Assembly: GCA_029891345.1 (NCBI GenBank)
Contig: CM057009.1
Coordinates: 303,739,166 to 303,803,165, forward strand
Length of the DNA: 64,000 bases
Direction of reading: 5' to 3'
DNA from: Dryococelus australis
Lineage: Eukaryota; Arthropoda; Insecta; Phasmatodea; Phasmatidae
Shown here: one piece after another, positions 21,613 to 33,412 of the stretch
Numbering within the stretch: position 1 is the stretch's first letter
Layout: every line of letters starts with the position of its first letter
Position numbers and translations under genes: made by a program
Notes under the pieces: generated by a model
The model's input: only the letters and a program-made list of their open reading frames with translations
The model's database searches: none
What the model was told of the DNA's origin: nothing

Positions 21613-23545
21613 CGCCCTTTCACTCCTTTTATATAAACCTCATTAAAACATGCCTGCCGCACATAACACATGTATTATTTACATACCCTACTGTAGCAAT
21701 ACTCCTTGAAATTTTTGTATGAATCTGTTGATTGGTCCTCGAAATATGGCTTAGAAACTCCATTGTTTATGTGACTATTTTCATAAATGGAGAGCAAAAA
21801 TTTTATGTATTAGGACATTCGATGATTGTCGTATATGAAATATATAAAGGTACATTTAAATCTGTTACAAGGTTTTGTAGATACAGCAAATTAAATTAAA
21901 ACGTTTGTATTTGGGCCATTCTCATAGACTTATAGATTTAAAAATCATAAATTAATATGGCCTACATCAGTTTAACTTCTTCACCAAATTCTAAAGAACT
22001 CGGTCGATTGTTTCCCGATATACGGCATAAGAATGGTATTATTTCATGTGGGGCGATCTTACAAAATGGCGAAAAAATGAGGCTTTGCATAGACAATTTT
22101 GATCCATATAACTGATACTACTATTATACAAAGTAAAATTGAAATTAGATTTGTAATTTCGTAGATAAAAAATTCTGAACTAAAATTTTTATATGGCTGC
22201 CATTTTGAAAATTGTGTGTGTCTGACCCTCTTAAAGTTTATCAGTTTACATGGCCTTACATAGTGCTACTTATGTGCCAAATTTGGTAGAAATCGGTTTT
22301 TCGGAGATATCGCGTATTTTTAATTTGTCATGTGATACTATTCTACAAAATGGCGGAAAAGGTTTTTGTGTGGACACAATTGATGATTGTTGCCTAACAT
22401 ATACAGACACCATAAAAAGTTTCATTCTAATAAATTAGATAATTTCGGCAATAGAAAATACAAAACAAAAATAGCTATATGGCCGCCATTTTGAAAATAA
22501 TTAGGTGACACACCTAAAACATTTTAGTTAACATCACCAACAGTAGTACTACGTGTTTGTCATATTTGGTAGGAATCGGTCAATTGTTTCCCGAGTTATG
22601 ACATAATCTGTTTATATGTGTGGCACTATCTTAGAAAATGGAGGACACAAGATAATCTGTGTGGACACATTTGATGTTTGTTATATATATACACTCCTAG
22701 CATACAAAGTTAGGTTGGAATTGACTGAATATTTTCGAAGATATAGCATACTATGATAAAACAGCAAGATGCTGCAATTTTAAAAATAAGTGTCTGACTT
22801 ATTTGAAACATATTTATTCATATCAACTTATGTATTACTGCTTGTTTGCGAAATTTGGTAGCAACCTGACAATTATCTCCCAAGATGTTACACCATAACA
22901 TTATTCATTCATTTAGCGCTATCTAGCAAAATGGTTTACAAAAGTGTTTTTTTTTTTTTTTTTGCTTATATGATGCTTGTATTAGATACTGTCAGCGTAC
23001 ACAATTTGGTTGAAATTGGTCAAATGGAACAGTAGTTTTACCAAACAAACCTAAAATATTTTATGGCTGCCCTTTTGAAAATAAGTGGCTAAGTAAGTTC
23101 AATTACATTAACTGTCCTACCATAGTATCACATACGTGTGAACTATAGCTAAAATGGTTTGAGTAGTTTTCGAGAGATAGTTTAAAAGCTTTATTTTTTC
23201 ATGTGGCTCTACCTTCCAAAGTGGCAGACCAGCAACAATATTCACCTCTGAATTCAATGCTTACAACTTGCGCTGTCAGCATACAACATTTAGTTTACAT
23301 TGGTTGTATGATTTCTTAGATATGGCATATCACCCTGAGTTTTAATACGGCTGCCATTTTGAAAGTAACTGCCAGGCATGGTCGAAAACTCTAAGTCAGG
23401 TGTCCTTACGTAGTACTTCACGTGTTCAACAATTTAAAAGAGGAAACACACATACAGACACACACAGTCACGCATACACACACAAACACACAGACGTACA
23501 TACAGGAAAGTGATCTGATCCCATTAAGCCTTTCTTTCCTTCGGA
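21613..23545 (+). repeat. 285-bp tandem array, copy A
   Basis: Units of about 285 bp, marked by GCCATTTTGAAAATAAGTG at roughly 22195, 22482, 22769, 23070 and 23347. Each unit also has CAAATTTGGTAGAAATCGG, TTTCCCGAGATATGGCATAA-like and CTATCTTACAAAATGGCGGA-like phrases. The array ends in a CA-rich stretch (23440-23505) and AGGAAAGTGATCTGATC. The whole block matches the reverse complement of 58895-60740 and, in the same orientation, 46070-47130. No coding potential. Confidence 0.85.
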
Positions 23546-23800
23546 ATGTATGCTGATAACATATTGTAGTGCAGTATGACATGTACAGTTACAAGTACTA
23601 AAGGATTTAGTGCTAAATAACATATTTGTTAGTTGAAAAGAAAACATGTGCAGCCAACAAATGTTTAGTCGACAGCAACAGCACTAGTGTCATCCAGAGT
23701 AAAATTTTTAGATGCACCTGAAAAACTATATCTGTTACATTCTGCACATGCACGCTGGCCACGACGCAAATTTTGCCAGTGTTCGTCTCCTTCAATCAGG
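23546..23800. other. No gene seen
   Basis: Short unique segment between the array and the next SINE. Nothing recognisable. Confidence 0.5.
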
Positions 23801-24053
23801 GTGAGTGAAGAGTTTTGGGCGGCTCTTAACAGCGAGGTCTTGAGAGCCGATAAGGGTGATTTAGGTGAGAATGGGGCAGTGCCGGAATGAAGGGACTGGG
23901 GAAGCGGGAGGTCCCCCGAGAAGACCCGCCGAACAGCGGCATCGTCCGGCTCGATTCCCAGATGCGAAAATTCGGAGTAGCCCGGCCGGGGATCGAACCC
24001 GTTTCGGTTTGGTGGTAGGCGGGGAGGCTAACCGCTCAGCCACCGCGACACCC
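23801..24053 (-). repeat. SINE family 1, full-length copy, minus
   Basis: The minus strand reads GGGTGTCGCGGTGGCTGAGC, a good box A, then GGGTTCGATCCCCGGCCGGG, a canonical box B. It continues through ATTTTCGCATCTGGGAATCG and CTTATCGGCTCTCAAGACC to CTCTTCACTCAC. It is the least decayed copy in the window and the best guide to the family. No convincing target duplication. Confidence 0.88.
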
Positions 24054-26706
24054 GTCTATCGGGTTGTAAAGTAATTTACTAGTGACGTTTTTAAGATATT
24101 AAGGATTGATTATATAATTCCTTTATTTCAAGTAAGTAAGCTGCACATAAATAAATACAGAAAATATACTTTTCATGTGGTGAATTTTTCAGGCCTTTGC
24201 ACTCTCAAGTCAAAGTTCTCAGCGTCGATAGATGTGGCGCAGTGGTAACATACTGATCACGAATTCGAGAAGACCCAAGTAGGATTTCTTCTCTAGCTAT
24301 TCTGCTATTTGGTTTTTATAGGCTGTTAAACTATATATAGCTACCAAAACCCTAAAACCACAAAACTCTTACATGAGTTGACTAATCAGTATTGCTGCAA
24401 GCATCGTAACATTTATGCTGCGACTTACCAACTAATTATTGTCGACCAACACACAGAATATTTTGGTTGCCACTAACTACTGATCTTACAAAAATTGGTT
24501 AGAGTTACAAAATATCTTGTGGCAAAAGAATTTTGATTGCACCAACATATGTTTCTGGTCATAAGAAACTGTTTTTACTGCGCAAATGAACTTAGACATT
24601 TTTATTGAGATTACATAAAGGAACCTTAAATAATTTCACCTGTCAAAAAGTCCCAATCTCCAGAAGAACTGATGCTTCAGTCAACGTCACATTCAACATG
24701 TTTCAACACTGTCTTACTCCATGTATAACTGCTCGTTCTGAAAATGGTCATCCCTGAAGGAAATATCAGTGTAAAAGGTGAAACATGAATCAGGCTTTAC
24801 CTGCAGAAGTTATCAAATTAGTTATGCTCATCGTTACAGTACCAGCGACTACAGCCACCTCAGAATGATCGTTTAGTGACTTTTAAGATGCCTGGAAACA
24901 TATTTAGGAGTGAACACAGCTCAAAAGCAATTAACTCATTTGTTGATTTCTCAAAATCCCGTCAAGATTATCTTCGGTTCCATTTGCTTATATTTTGAAA
25001 TAGTTTGCTTTCACAACATCTGAGAGCAAATTAACATTCAAAAACTGCGAAACAGCTTTGAATACTTAATGAATATTTATACAGAAATTTAAAGATATCT
25101 CTTCTTCCATATACATAGTTAATAGGATTGGTACTGTTAAAATTTGTGTATTAATTGTGATCGTAATTTATCAAGTTTACCTATTTGTACCAGCAACGGT
25201 TATGTTGGTTTTTAGTGTTTATTTGTGATTCTGAACAATTCAATTTGCAACTGAGTTGTATTGAATAATTTTGTTGCTTATTAATTTACATACGGCATCA
25301 CTTACTTATATTAATAAGTAAGTGATGAGCCATTCTTACTATTGCAATTAATTATTCGTACCACAGTAATACGTTTCGTATCAGTTAGGAAAAACATACC
25401 TTAAAGTAAGTGTCGTTCCTTATAAAGTAAGCAATAGGAAAAAGTTTCTGTATTTAATTTTTCTCTAATGAATTTATTAAAACTGCCTGCACCCTTAAGA
25501 AAATATTAGTAACTATGCCCTTGATTGTTGGAAATCATATAAATTTATTAACTTCTTTATATGTAAATTATATTCTTCAAAAAATTAAGCTCAAAAATGC
25601 AATAGTTTTAAGTTATTTTATAAAGTACTCACATAGTTGCAGGTATGATTAAGAAATTTAATTAATTAATTAATTCGAAATACCTGCATTCCCTATAGCT
25701 GATTTTAGTTCTTTGCAAGTATGAATAAAAGATATATATAAATAAACTTATTTGAAATATCAAGGAAAAGAGCGAGAAGCGGCATAACTTTCAAATATAT
25801 TAGATAGTGAAAATTAAAAACCTTTTTGCATTTTTATTTATGGCCTTCATTCAGTTCTCAAGTTCTTGATAACACGTACGTAACACAATTTTTCGTTACA
25901 AATCTATCAAATCTCAGGCACTAATACCTTTTTAAAGTATAATGTTATTAAAAAGAAGAAACCGTCGGAATACGTTGCGACGTATAAGACACGCTGTAGA
26001 CTTAACTTTGTTTTTAAGAACACTTGTCTCTGGACAAATATTTGGCTAGTCACCTCAGGGCTTGTTATCTGACAGACGATAAAAGTCTTCTGTTCACCTT
26101 GACATCGTACAACACACTCAAGAAGTAAATACATTCTATACACGCTGATGGTTAAGGTTTGTACAACTGAATTTGAATGAATTTTTAATAACGATTCAAT
26201 TTCGTTCTAATGACTTAGGAAATATTTTTATGGGAAATACTGTGTTTCATTTAAATACTGAAATATCTTTCAGAAATAATTTTGCAAGATTAACTACCGG
26301 CTAAATAATGCATTTTCAGCACATGTTAGAGACATTTCAGCGCATTATGTCGTGATACATTCATTTAAATTAACAATTTTTAAGCGATTTAAGGTATCAT
26401 AAATTGCCGCAGAATTTATCTCTCATAAAATTCCTTAGATATACCGGCTGTCATATATCTTTCTCGCAATCGTATAACAGACGTTCTTAAGTTACTAAGT
26501 TTTACGATTTGATTTTGTGACTGAATGCCATCTTTACCGGCGAGTTAACACATGTATGCAGTGTGTTCTGGCACGGGCAAATTTTATCTTTCGTATCTTC
26601 AATAAGCACAATAGATTGTTATTTTAAGGAATATTGACAACATTCTTCAATGAGATAGTTTTCTCATTGCATTGCACAAATTATAAATGAAATAATGAGA
26701 CATTAT
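24054..26706. other. No gene seen
   Basis: AT-rich DNA. A weak tRNA-like stretch at about 24230-24310 (GATGTGGCGCAGTGGTAACA) may be an old SINE head. A 13-bp palindrome (CATCACTTACTTA and its complement) occupies 25296-25327. No reading frame shows a known domain. Confidence 0.6.
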
Positions 26707-27664
26707 TAGTAGTATGGTTATGGCGAGTTTGGCACAGGAGCACGAGCCGGGGGAGCCGCGATCTTGGATGACCGTGACCCCGTGGATCTTTAACCCCAAA
26801 AAACCACTAAGAAACCTTTAAAAAATTTCAAAAAAATACTTAAAAAATTCCAAAATATTCTAAAAATCGAAAATATTTATTATCAAAATTTATTTAAAAA
26901 ATATTTTTCAAATTACTAAAATGATCCATAGAAATGACCCAGTTTTTTCCGGAAATCTGCTTGAAGGGATCAGCTACTCCGTGACGAATCAGTGACTCCG
27001 AGCAAGGTAACTGAGACAGGACCTATGCCCTTTGACCTATGATCTTCGATCTTGAAAATGCAAAAATTCGAACACATGTAGAAAATCAAAATTCAAAAAA
27101 TTCATTCAAAAATTAAAAATTATTAAAAATTTAAAAAATCGTTTATAAAATTTATTTTTAAAAATTAATTTAGTAAAAAATTTCTTAATTGAAAAGGCTT
27201 TAACCCCGGCGGCCTCTTTTCCCTCGGAATTTCCGTTTTTTCCCTCGGAATCTCCCTTTTCCCCTCGGAATCTCCCTTTTTCCCTAAAAATTTCCCTTAA
27301 AAATATTTATGAAAAATGTATTTAAAAAAACTTACATTTCCGAAGGTCCCCCCCAATCCCAGCTCATCCAATTACTCACCTCTGTTCGACTCTAGCAGAT
27401 GACTGAGTCCCTCGCACCCACTCCCATACTCATTTCGATATCTTGATTTTTTCCGTTCGTGATTTGTTTACATGCTACTGGAGGCAGCAATCTTTGTTTA
27501 TATGTTACTGGATGCCGCCATATTGGTTTTTCTTTTGTAATTTGTTTATACATTACTGGAGACCGCCATATTGGTAGGCGACCGCCATTTTGGTAGGTGA
27601 CTACCATCTTGATATACAGCACCCATCCACCATCTTGGAAGGCAATGCCCAATAGCAATTGACA

Positions 27665-28045
27665 TTTAACCCGTGACCTTGAAAATAAAAACTCGAGAAA
27701 AAAGACATTAAAGTCAACAAGCATAATACATTACAGACTACCACCACCATATTAGATGCTGACTACCTCAACCTTTACCCCGTGACCTTGATTGACCTTG
27801 AAAATGAAAACTCGAGGAAAATATATAAACGTCAACAAGCATAATACATTACAGATTACTACCACTATATCAAATGAGGACTACCTCGATCTTGACCCAA
27901 TGACCTTGAAAATAAAAATTCGAGAAATAATACATAAATGTCAAGAATCATTATGCATTACAGGCTACCACCGCCATAATAGATGCTGACTACCCCGCCT
28001 TGACCCCATGACCTTGAATAACCTAAAAACAAAAACTCGAGAAAA
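27665..28045. repeat. Tandem repeat of about 110 bp, 3-4 units
   Basis: Units begin TGACCTTGAAAATAAAAACT at about 27675, 27794, 27901 and 28010 and contain CATAATACATTACAGACTAC. Single related units occur at 41116-41170 and 43040-43160. Confidence 0.8.
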
Positions 28046-28498
28046 AAGTATATTTGAAGAGGCAGAAGCTAGTCGAGAGGATCCACATTCCACTCAGCTG
28101 CTGTCAAACTAAACCTCTCGGCATACCTCCCTACTGCTTATAATATACAAGTGTGCAAGCATTATGGCATCATATTTATTTGAGCTAATCGTACTGCACG
28201 ATTAATACATTGTGCAGACACCGACCAGCCAATCACGAAGTTACCACATGATTGCAGCTAACCAATCACATGCGAGCATTAAGACATCACACACAGGCAG
28301 GTAGGCAGGCTTTAGATGCTAGTTCCTTGATCACATTAGCATGTAGTTATATCTTCAACAGTGTCTTCCAGACAAGTTCTTCGCTCATCTGTAAATAATG
28401 GTCAAACTTAAAATAGACAACTAACACCTATTGTCGGACCGACCCCTCACAAGACTGACCCCATCAACCCTATCGACTTTAGCGACTCATAATGGCCC

Positions 28499-28615
28499 CT
28501 GATTGTGGTGCTGATTGCAGTACTGCAGTGCTGCGATGATGATTGTGGTCCTGTGGCACTAAGTTCAGTGCTGATTGTGATTATGGTGCGAAGTGCGGTG
28601 GTAAGTGCGGTGTAT
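28499..28615. repeat. 21-bp minisatellite, reverse orientation
   Basis: Degenerate units such as GGTGCTGATTGCAGTACTGC are the reverse complement of the units at 19400-19483 and 19893-20005. It lies inside the element 26708-29486. Confidence 0.65.
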
Positions 28616-29851
28616 GTGTGTGTAGATCGCAAGTGAAAAAAATATTCATGCATTTTAAACAAAACTTATATAGTCCTATTTCTAACATCCGAAATGCGAA
28701 CATTTTATTTAATAACTTCACTTTAAAACAGTATATATCCATTTCCTGCGGTATAGTTCCTCGCTTCCTGGGCAAACTTTATTAACACTTGGAGTGAAAG
28801 TGCCCTGAGCTACAGCAGACTTCCACCATGCTTCCCAATTGATCATCGTCGCATGAAAAGGACTCTTCGTTCGGACCGCCCTCTCAAGCTGACAGGCATT
28901 TTTAATATAGGCGATAACCCAATCGCAGAATCGGCACTGACGACAACAGTTAGCGATGATGCAGGTCGTGGGTCCATGGTCATAGAGGTCCAATAAAAGC
29001 GTTCGTATTCGCAACGATTTTTAAAATTTTCTGAACGATTTTTAACAGATTTTTTAATAGTAAGTTCTTTATAAATTTTAAAATCGATTATTTTAATTTT
29101 TGTGATTTTAAAGATTTGTTTTGATTTTGACACTTTCAAGGTCAAAGGTCGTGATCCCGGTCACCTGGCTCGGAGTCACTGATCCCGGTCACTGGAGTCG
29201 CTGATTCCTGCCAGCAGTTATGAAGAAAAATGCGTAATTTCCGTGGTTATTTTTAATAATTTTTAATAATAAATAATTTCGGATTTTTAAAATAATTTTT
29301 TGGAATTTTTTGAGGATTTTCGGAATTTTTTTAAGGTTGTTTAGTGGTTTTTGGGGCCAAAGGTCCACAGTGTCAAGGTCAAGGTCATTCCAGATGGCGG
29401 TCGAGTGACATAACAAGATGGCGTCTCCCTGGCTCCTGCTCCTGGGCCAGGCGCCGATGGCCCCAACTCGCCATCATCATACTACTATAATTAAATGAAA
29501 TTAATGAATAATCGTACTTGTCTGCAAAGAAAGCCATGCCACTCTATGGGTATGCGTCAGTCAGGGATGCGGTACATTTTTGTATACCTTTTTACAAACG
29601 TATGCATGTGGTGCTCAATAACTTAGAGGTGTAGTAGTTTAAGTGGAAAAAAATGTGCCTCCTCTTGCCTGCAGTACCAGATTTGCTGTAGGGGTGCAAA
29701 ATAGCTAGCAAAACTTCCTCACACTACTAAAGGGGATATTACGTGGTCATATAAGTTCTCAGTTCAGTTTCACACTGTCAGAAATTATGGGAAAATTACC
29801 TGAAAAGTGTAAGGTAATATTCGCGAACATGTGTGGGAAATATAATTTTCC

Positions 29852-29905
29852 CTATGTAAGTAAATTTAAAATTAGCGCACTCTAATTTTAAATTTACTTA
29901 CATAG
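29852..29905. repeat. Perfect 24-bp inverted repeat, 6-nt loop
   Basis: Arms 29852-29875 and 29882-29905 (CTATGTAAGTAAATTTAAAA... and mirror) pair exactly around CGCACT. It sits inside the MITE. Confidence 0.9.
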
Positions 29906-29954
29906 TAGTGAAAAATCCCATACATGGATGGAAAAATTACTGTAGATATGTTGA

Positions 29955-29955
<1 letters not shown>

Positions 29956-30001
<46 letters not shown>

Positions 30002-30003
30002 TA
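29956..30003. repeat. (AT)n microsatellite
   Basis: About 45 bp of alternating TA with one interruption. Confidence 0.95.
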
Positions 30004-30252
30004 TGATAACGAAATTTTTTTAAAATTTGGTCATACAAGCTGTCCAGCATGGATATTTATATGTAAGGAATAATTACTGCGCTCTGGAGTAAAATTTACG
30101 TACGTGGTGGTGGAATATCCCAAAAATAAATGGGAAACGTACCTTACGACGCGTGCATCTCTTCAGCATTGTCTCAACAGCTAAGTAGGAGTACGGACGG
30201 AAGAAACAATACTGTAACATGCTAATATTCACTGGTTTTGTCATGCTGTTCT

Positions 30253-30317
30253 CGTGGTGTAATGCGCTATTGGCCTATCATGATAGTGAACCATGGTTCG
30301 CGCCCAGTCACCAGCAA
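30253..30317 (+). repeat. tRNA-like unit inside the MITE
   Basis: TGGTGTAATGCGCTATTGG resembles a box A and ATGGTTCGCGCCCAG a box B, at tRNA spacing. It may be a degraded SINE head or a captured tRNA. It is not a functional tRNA gene. Confidence 0.4.
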
Positions 30318-30864
30318 GAGTCGAGGATTTTAAGATTGATGTCTCGGCCACTATTCGTCAAAGTATGTAGGTAATAGCAAAATTAACAGTACCAATAGTC
30401 CACAGTATTTTTTTAATATAATTTTATGTAACAATATAGTTAATATTCCCTGACTTATATGGGATTTTTTCCCTTATTTGTATGGGATTTCCCCCCAATT
30501 TTGTCAGGTACTTTTTCCGTACGATTAGGCAATATGACTTTACTTGTTATGTAAATTTACTCTCCATTTAAGAGGTGATTTTACCTTACATTTAGAGGTA
30601 ATTGGCTTCCCTTATATGTAAAGGAATTTTACCTCAAATTTTTTTACAGTGCAGTTTTGATTGAATTGACCCTTTTTCCTATGTATAAAAACTAATATTT
30701 GAAATAAAAACTGAAACGGAGATGGGGAATTGACAGGATGGCTAGATCTATTAGTTTCATTTTAGTTCGTAGAATATGTATGTGTAAATAAGCGCGTCAA
30801 GCCTCAGTCTGTTCGCTCGGTCAGTTCTCTAGAAAGTTTATGGCATATATGTACAACTGTAGCT

Positions 30865-31251
30865 ATGCCCAAGAAGGATCACAATTTTTTTGTGGAGTTA
30901 ATTGAAATATATAAAGGTACTGTGTGTTTGTGGTACAAAACAGACCCACACTATCACAATGCAAACATTAGGGAGGCAGTCCATACTCACCTATTGGAGA
31001 AATACCAACAATACAAAAAGGCAACAAAGGCGATGGTGAAATCCAAAATGAATAGCCTCTGCTCAACTTATAATAAAGAACACAGAAAAATTAAAGATAT
31101 TGAAAGAAGTGCAGGAGTAACTGGACAAGTAAACAAACCATCACTATGGTATTATGACCTCCTTTCGTTCGTCAGCGACCAACAGACCGCTCGAACAAAT
31201 GTCAATGCTATGGACGATGAGGATGAAAATCAGGAAGCAGTAATTTTGTAA
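30865..31251 (+). CDS. MADF-domain protein of Harbinger, first exon
   Basis: A 128-residue open frame from ATG. Residues about 8-100 form a MADF (Myb/SANT-like) domain: F-x-x-LIEIYKGTVCLWYKTDPHY at the start, then REAVHTHLLEKYQ, then VKSKMNSLCSTYNKEHRKI, then SLWYYDLLSF. An acidic tail follows. In PIF/Harbinger transposons such a DNA-binding partner works with the transposase and is thought to carry it to the nucleus and to the ends. The rest of the protein appears to lie at 32268-32918, with a probable splice donor GTAATT about ten bases before the stop at 31249-31251. A transposase exon on the other strand lies between. This exon itself is intact. Confidence 0.8.
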   Translation: MPKKDHNFFVELIEIYKGTVCLWYKTDPHYHNANIREAVHTHLLEKYQQYKKATKAMVKSKMNSLCSTYNKEHRKIKDIERSAGVTGQVNKPSLWYYDLLSFVSDQQTARTNVNAMDDEDENQEAVIL

Positions 31252-31559
31252 ACATGCATATATACAGCAAATAATCAAGACATAATGTATTTCCCATTGC
31301 TACTTTATTTAAATATTGTTTTTCTCCACCATGGAAACAAATCAACCAACAAAAAAAAATTATCCAAAATATATTACCTGTACTGAATTATCTTGCTGTT
31401 CAACTCATCCTTCATTCGCAAAATATCCCACAAACCTATTTCGGCAATATTTAACATCATTACTGACATTCCTGCTCTTGGTGTCTTTTTGGGAATCTAC
31501 TAGCCCTTGCACTTCAATAATCTCAACTGAATTCGTGTAATTTAAATTGGTTGTCATGA
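31252..31559. other. Spacer between MADF exon and transposase exon
   Basis: No motif seen. In the model below it belongs to the MADF intron and to the 3' untranslated region of the transposase. Confidence 0.5.
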
Positions 31560-32154
31560 ATGAAATACCAGACAGGCTCCTTAAGAAATTGTGAAGATGA
31601 CATCATGTCAAGACAAGGCTCTTCAAATGTTCAAAGTCTGTCAAATGTATAACAGTGTAAAAACCGAAACTTATTTGACAGTATGCCAAATGCATTTTCG
31701 ATATTTATTCTAGCTATCGATAATCTGTAGTTGAAGACCATACGCTAAATTCAACTGTTTCTTACTGAAGGGTTTTATAAAGTTTCTCCCTAATGCAAAT
31801 GCCTAGTGTCCTACAATTACATACGGAAGCTTAGTGGTACTATCTTTTGGATTTTCATCAGGAGGTAACTGTAAGCTGTCGGTAGTTAGTAATTTTGTAA
31901 AATTTAGTATTTTTAATGATGCCATCATTTGATATGCTTCCATTTATTCCTACATCAAATATTATAAATTCGTAATTCGAATCCATAATATCCATGAGAA
32001 CAATGTTATGGAACTTCTTGTAATTCCAGTATAGTGATCCACTTCCTGTTGGCAGCATTATGCGTACATGCTTGGAATCGACAGCTCCCAGACAATTTGG
32101 GAACTGATATCCATCAATAACGTCTCCAGCAAGTTTTCTACATTCGAATTAATT
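31560..32154 (-). pseudogene. Harbinger transposase, catalytic C-terminal exon, broken
   Basis: On the minus strand this shows the DDE_Tnp_4 pattern of HARBI1-like transposases: LGAVDSKHVR (first Asp), then SGSLYWNYKKFHNIVLMDIM, then YEFIIFDVGINGSISNDGII (second Asp), then after frameshifts PYVIVGH and SIARINIENAFGILSNKFR (the Glu). A splice acceptor candidate, ACAG after a T-rich run, precedes it at 32155-32160. The first half is an open run of 66 residues (32058-31858); at least two frameshifts and several stops disrupt the rest. The N-terminal exon is at 32964-33412. Confidence 0.85.
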
Positions 32155-32267
32155 CTGTGGAAGCTAAAAAAAAACTCACTAATATTCATTGAAATTAGTT
32201 ACACAATACTATGAAAATTCATTTATAATTCATAATGTTAAATGTTATTATTTTTTTCTAATATCAG

Positions 32268-32918
32268 GAGGATTCAAAGTCCATCAGTAACAAAGATGGA
32301 GGTTATGATAAATGTTCTGTATAGGATCAACCATCAGATCAAGAATGTGCATGAACATCCCCATCTCTATTATCAAAAAGCACATGGGGGAAATGGTCAA
32401 TGGGTAGTAGCAGAAAGAAGTGACTTCAAACTAAGAAAGTGCTAAAATTGGTGGCTGAGAGGTTGAAAAGGGCTGATGACAAAGTAGGGAAGCATGACAA
32501 CTTTGGGAAGCATGTTGTCGATGAATTGAATAATATGCCACCTCAAATGGTACTTTATGCCAAGAAAATGATTAACATGGCTTTATTTGAGGGGCATATA
32601 AAAACCTTGAATATATCTTCATCAATAGTAATACGCAGCAAGTGTCAGATCGATTTCCAATTATGCAACTACCACAGAGCCACTTTTCGACTCCACAGCC
32701 ATCACAGGGACATTTTTCGATGCCAATGCCTCCACCAGGGAATTTTTCAACTTCGCAGCCACCACAAGCCCATGTATCGAGTATCCAGAAAATGCAAGGT
32801 TAATTTCCCCGGCATATATCACCTCCATTGGTACAATGACACCATTAATCTGCTTCAGAGTATTTGTCACAATTTTCTGACTATCAATGTGCTTACTTTT
32901 ACAAACAACTTGATTTAA
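32268..32918 (+). pseudogene. MADF protein, second exon, frameshifted
   Basis: A strong acceptor (TTATTTTTTTCTAATATCAG ending at 32267) precedes an exon that reads EDSKSISNKDGGYDKC, then in a second frame VLKLVAERLKRADD, HDNFGKHVVDELNNM and MVLYAKKMINMALFEG. That last part matches the C-terminal helix pattern usual in MADF partner proteins of this kind (FGxxVxxEL ... INxxLFE). In the next frame a Pro/Gln/Ser-rich tail follows (QSHFSTPQPSQGHFSMP) and ends in ASEYLSQFSD. A stop at 32322-32324 and frameshifts show decay. It lies entirely inside the presumed intron of the opposite-strand transposase. Confidence 0.65.
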
Positions 32919-32963
32919 TGACAACTATTGCTTTTCTTATTATCTTTGAATAATTTCAATGCA

Positions 32964-33412
32964 TTATTTAAACTTGTGAACTTTATACGCATTGCTTACC
33001 ATTTCGTAATTCTTGAGTGCCTCAATAATTGCTTTACAAGTTTCAGGTATAATTTTACTTAGACTTGGTGTTGATATCACATTATGAAACCTATGATTTT
33101 GGTAAGTACTTCCACTTACCAAAAATCTCAGTGTCGCACTTAGCCTTCCATGTGGAGTTATAGCCTCCTTAATATTGGTATCCTGCTTTTGTATAATAGG
33201 TGTCATGGGGTGTAATAACATGAGAAGTACCCTCATTCATACGTAAATAGTTCAACAAATAACATGGTTTTTAAGCGAAAATCCTTCATTAAATTTACAT
33301 GGGACAATGAATTTCTTTTAAGGTACCAAGTTTTACTCCCTTGGCTTCTTTTCTTCCGCCGTTTCTTCAGCGCCAAATCTAGGGCTACTGCAATGAGACA
33401 GTCTTCATTCAT
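32964..33412 (-). pseudogene. Harbinger transposase, N-terminal exon, frameshifted
   Basis: On the minus strand from ATG at 33412 it reads MNEDCLIAVALDLALKKRRK. A change of frame and a stop occur near 33240. From 33190 on it reads IIQKQDTNIKEAITPHGRLS, then ATLRFLVSGSTYQNHRF, then IIPETCKAIIEALKNYEM. This is the helical N-terminal region of HARBI1-type transposases. After EM comes GTAAGC, a good splice donor (GT at 32999-32998). The intron to 32155 would be about 845 bp and holds the second MADF exon of the opposite strand. Confidence 0.75.

Larger units (their letters stand above)
26708..29486. mobile_element. Inverted-repeat DNA element, Polinton-like ends, non-autonomous
   Basis: Both ends read inward AGTAGTATGRTRATGGCGAG, followed by matching blocks (AGGAGCACGAGCC against AGGAGCAGGAGCC, and GATCTTGGATGACC against CATCTGGAATGACC). 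The inverted repeats are about 320 bp, diverged. The flanks ATTATT (26702-26707) and ATAATT (29487-29492) match at five of six positions. A 5'-AG terminus, long inverted repeats and a 6-bp duplication are Polinton/Maverick hallmarks. No Polinton gene is present inside; the interior is tandem repeats and AT-rich DNA. Related sequence occurs at 40639-43420. Confidence 0.6.
29773..30651. mobile_element. hAT-like MITE nested in the Harbinger left inverted repeat
   Basis: Ends CACTGT and ACAGTG, with related subterminal sequences (GGTAATTTTACC types repeated inside). Flanks CAGTTTCA (29765-29772) and CAGTTTTG (30652-30659) form an 8-bp duplication with two mismatches, and removing the element restores the Harbinger terminus. 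An 8-bp duplication fits hAT. It contains a perfect hairpin, an AT microsatellite and a tRNA-like unit. No coding region. Confidence 0.7.

Noticed and set aside
23801..24053. tRNA gene on the minus strand
   Set aside because: Box A and box B are good, but the head continues into a SINE body shared with three other loci.
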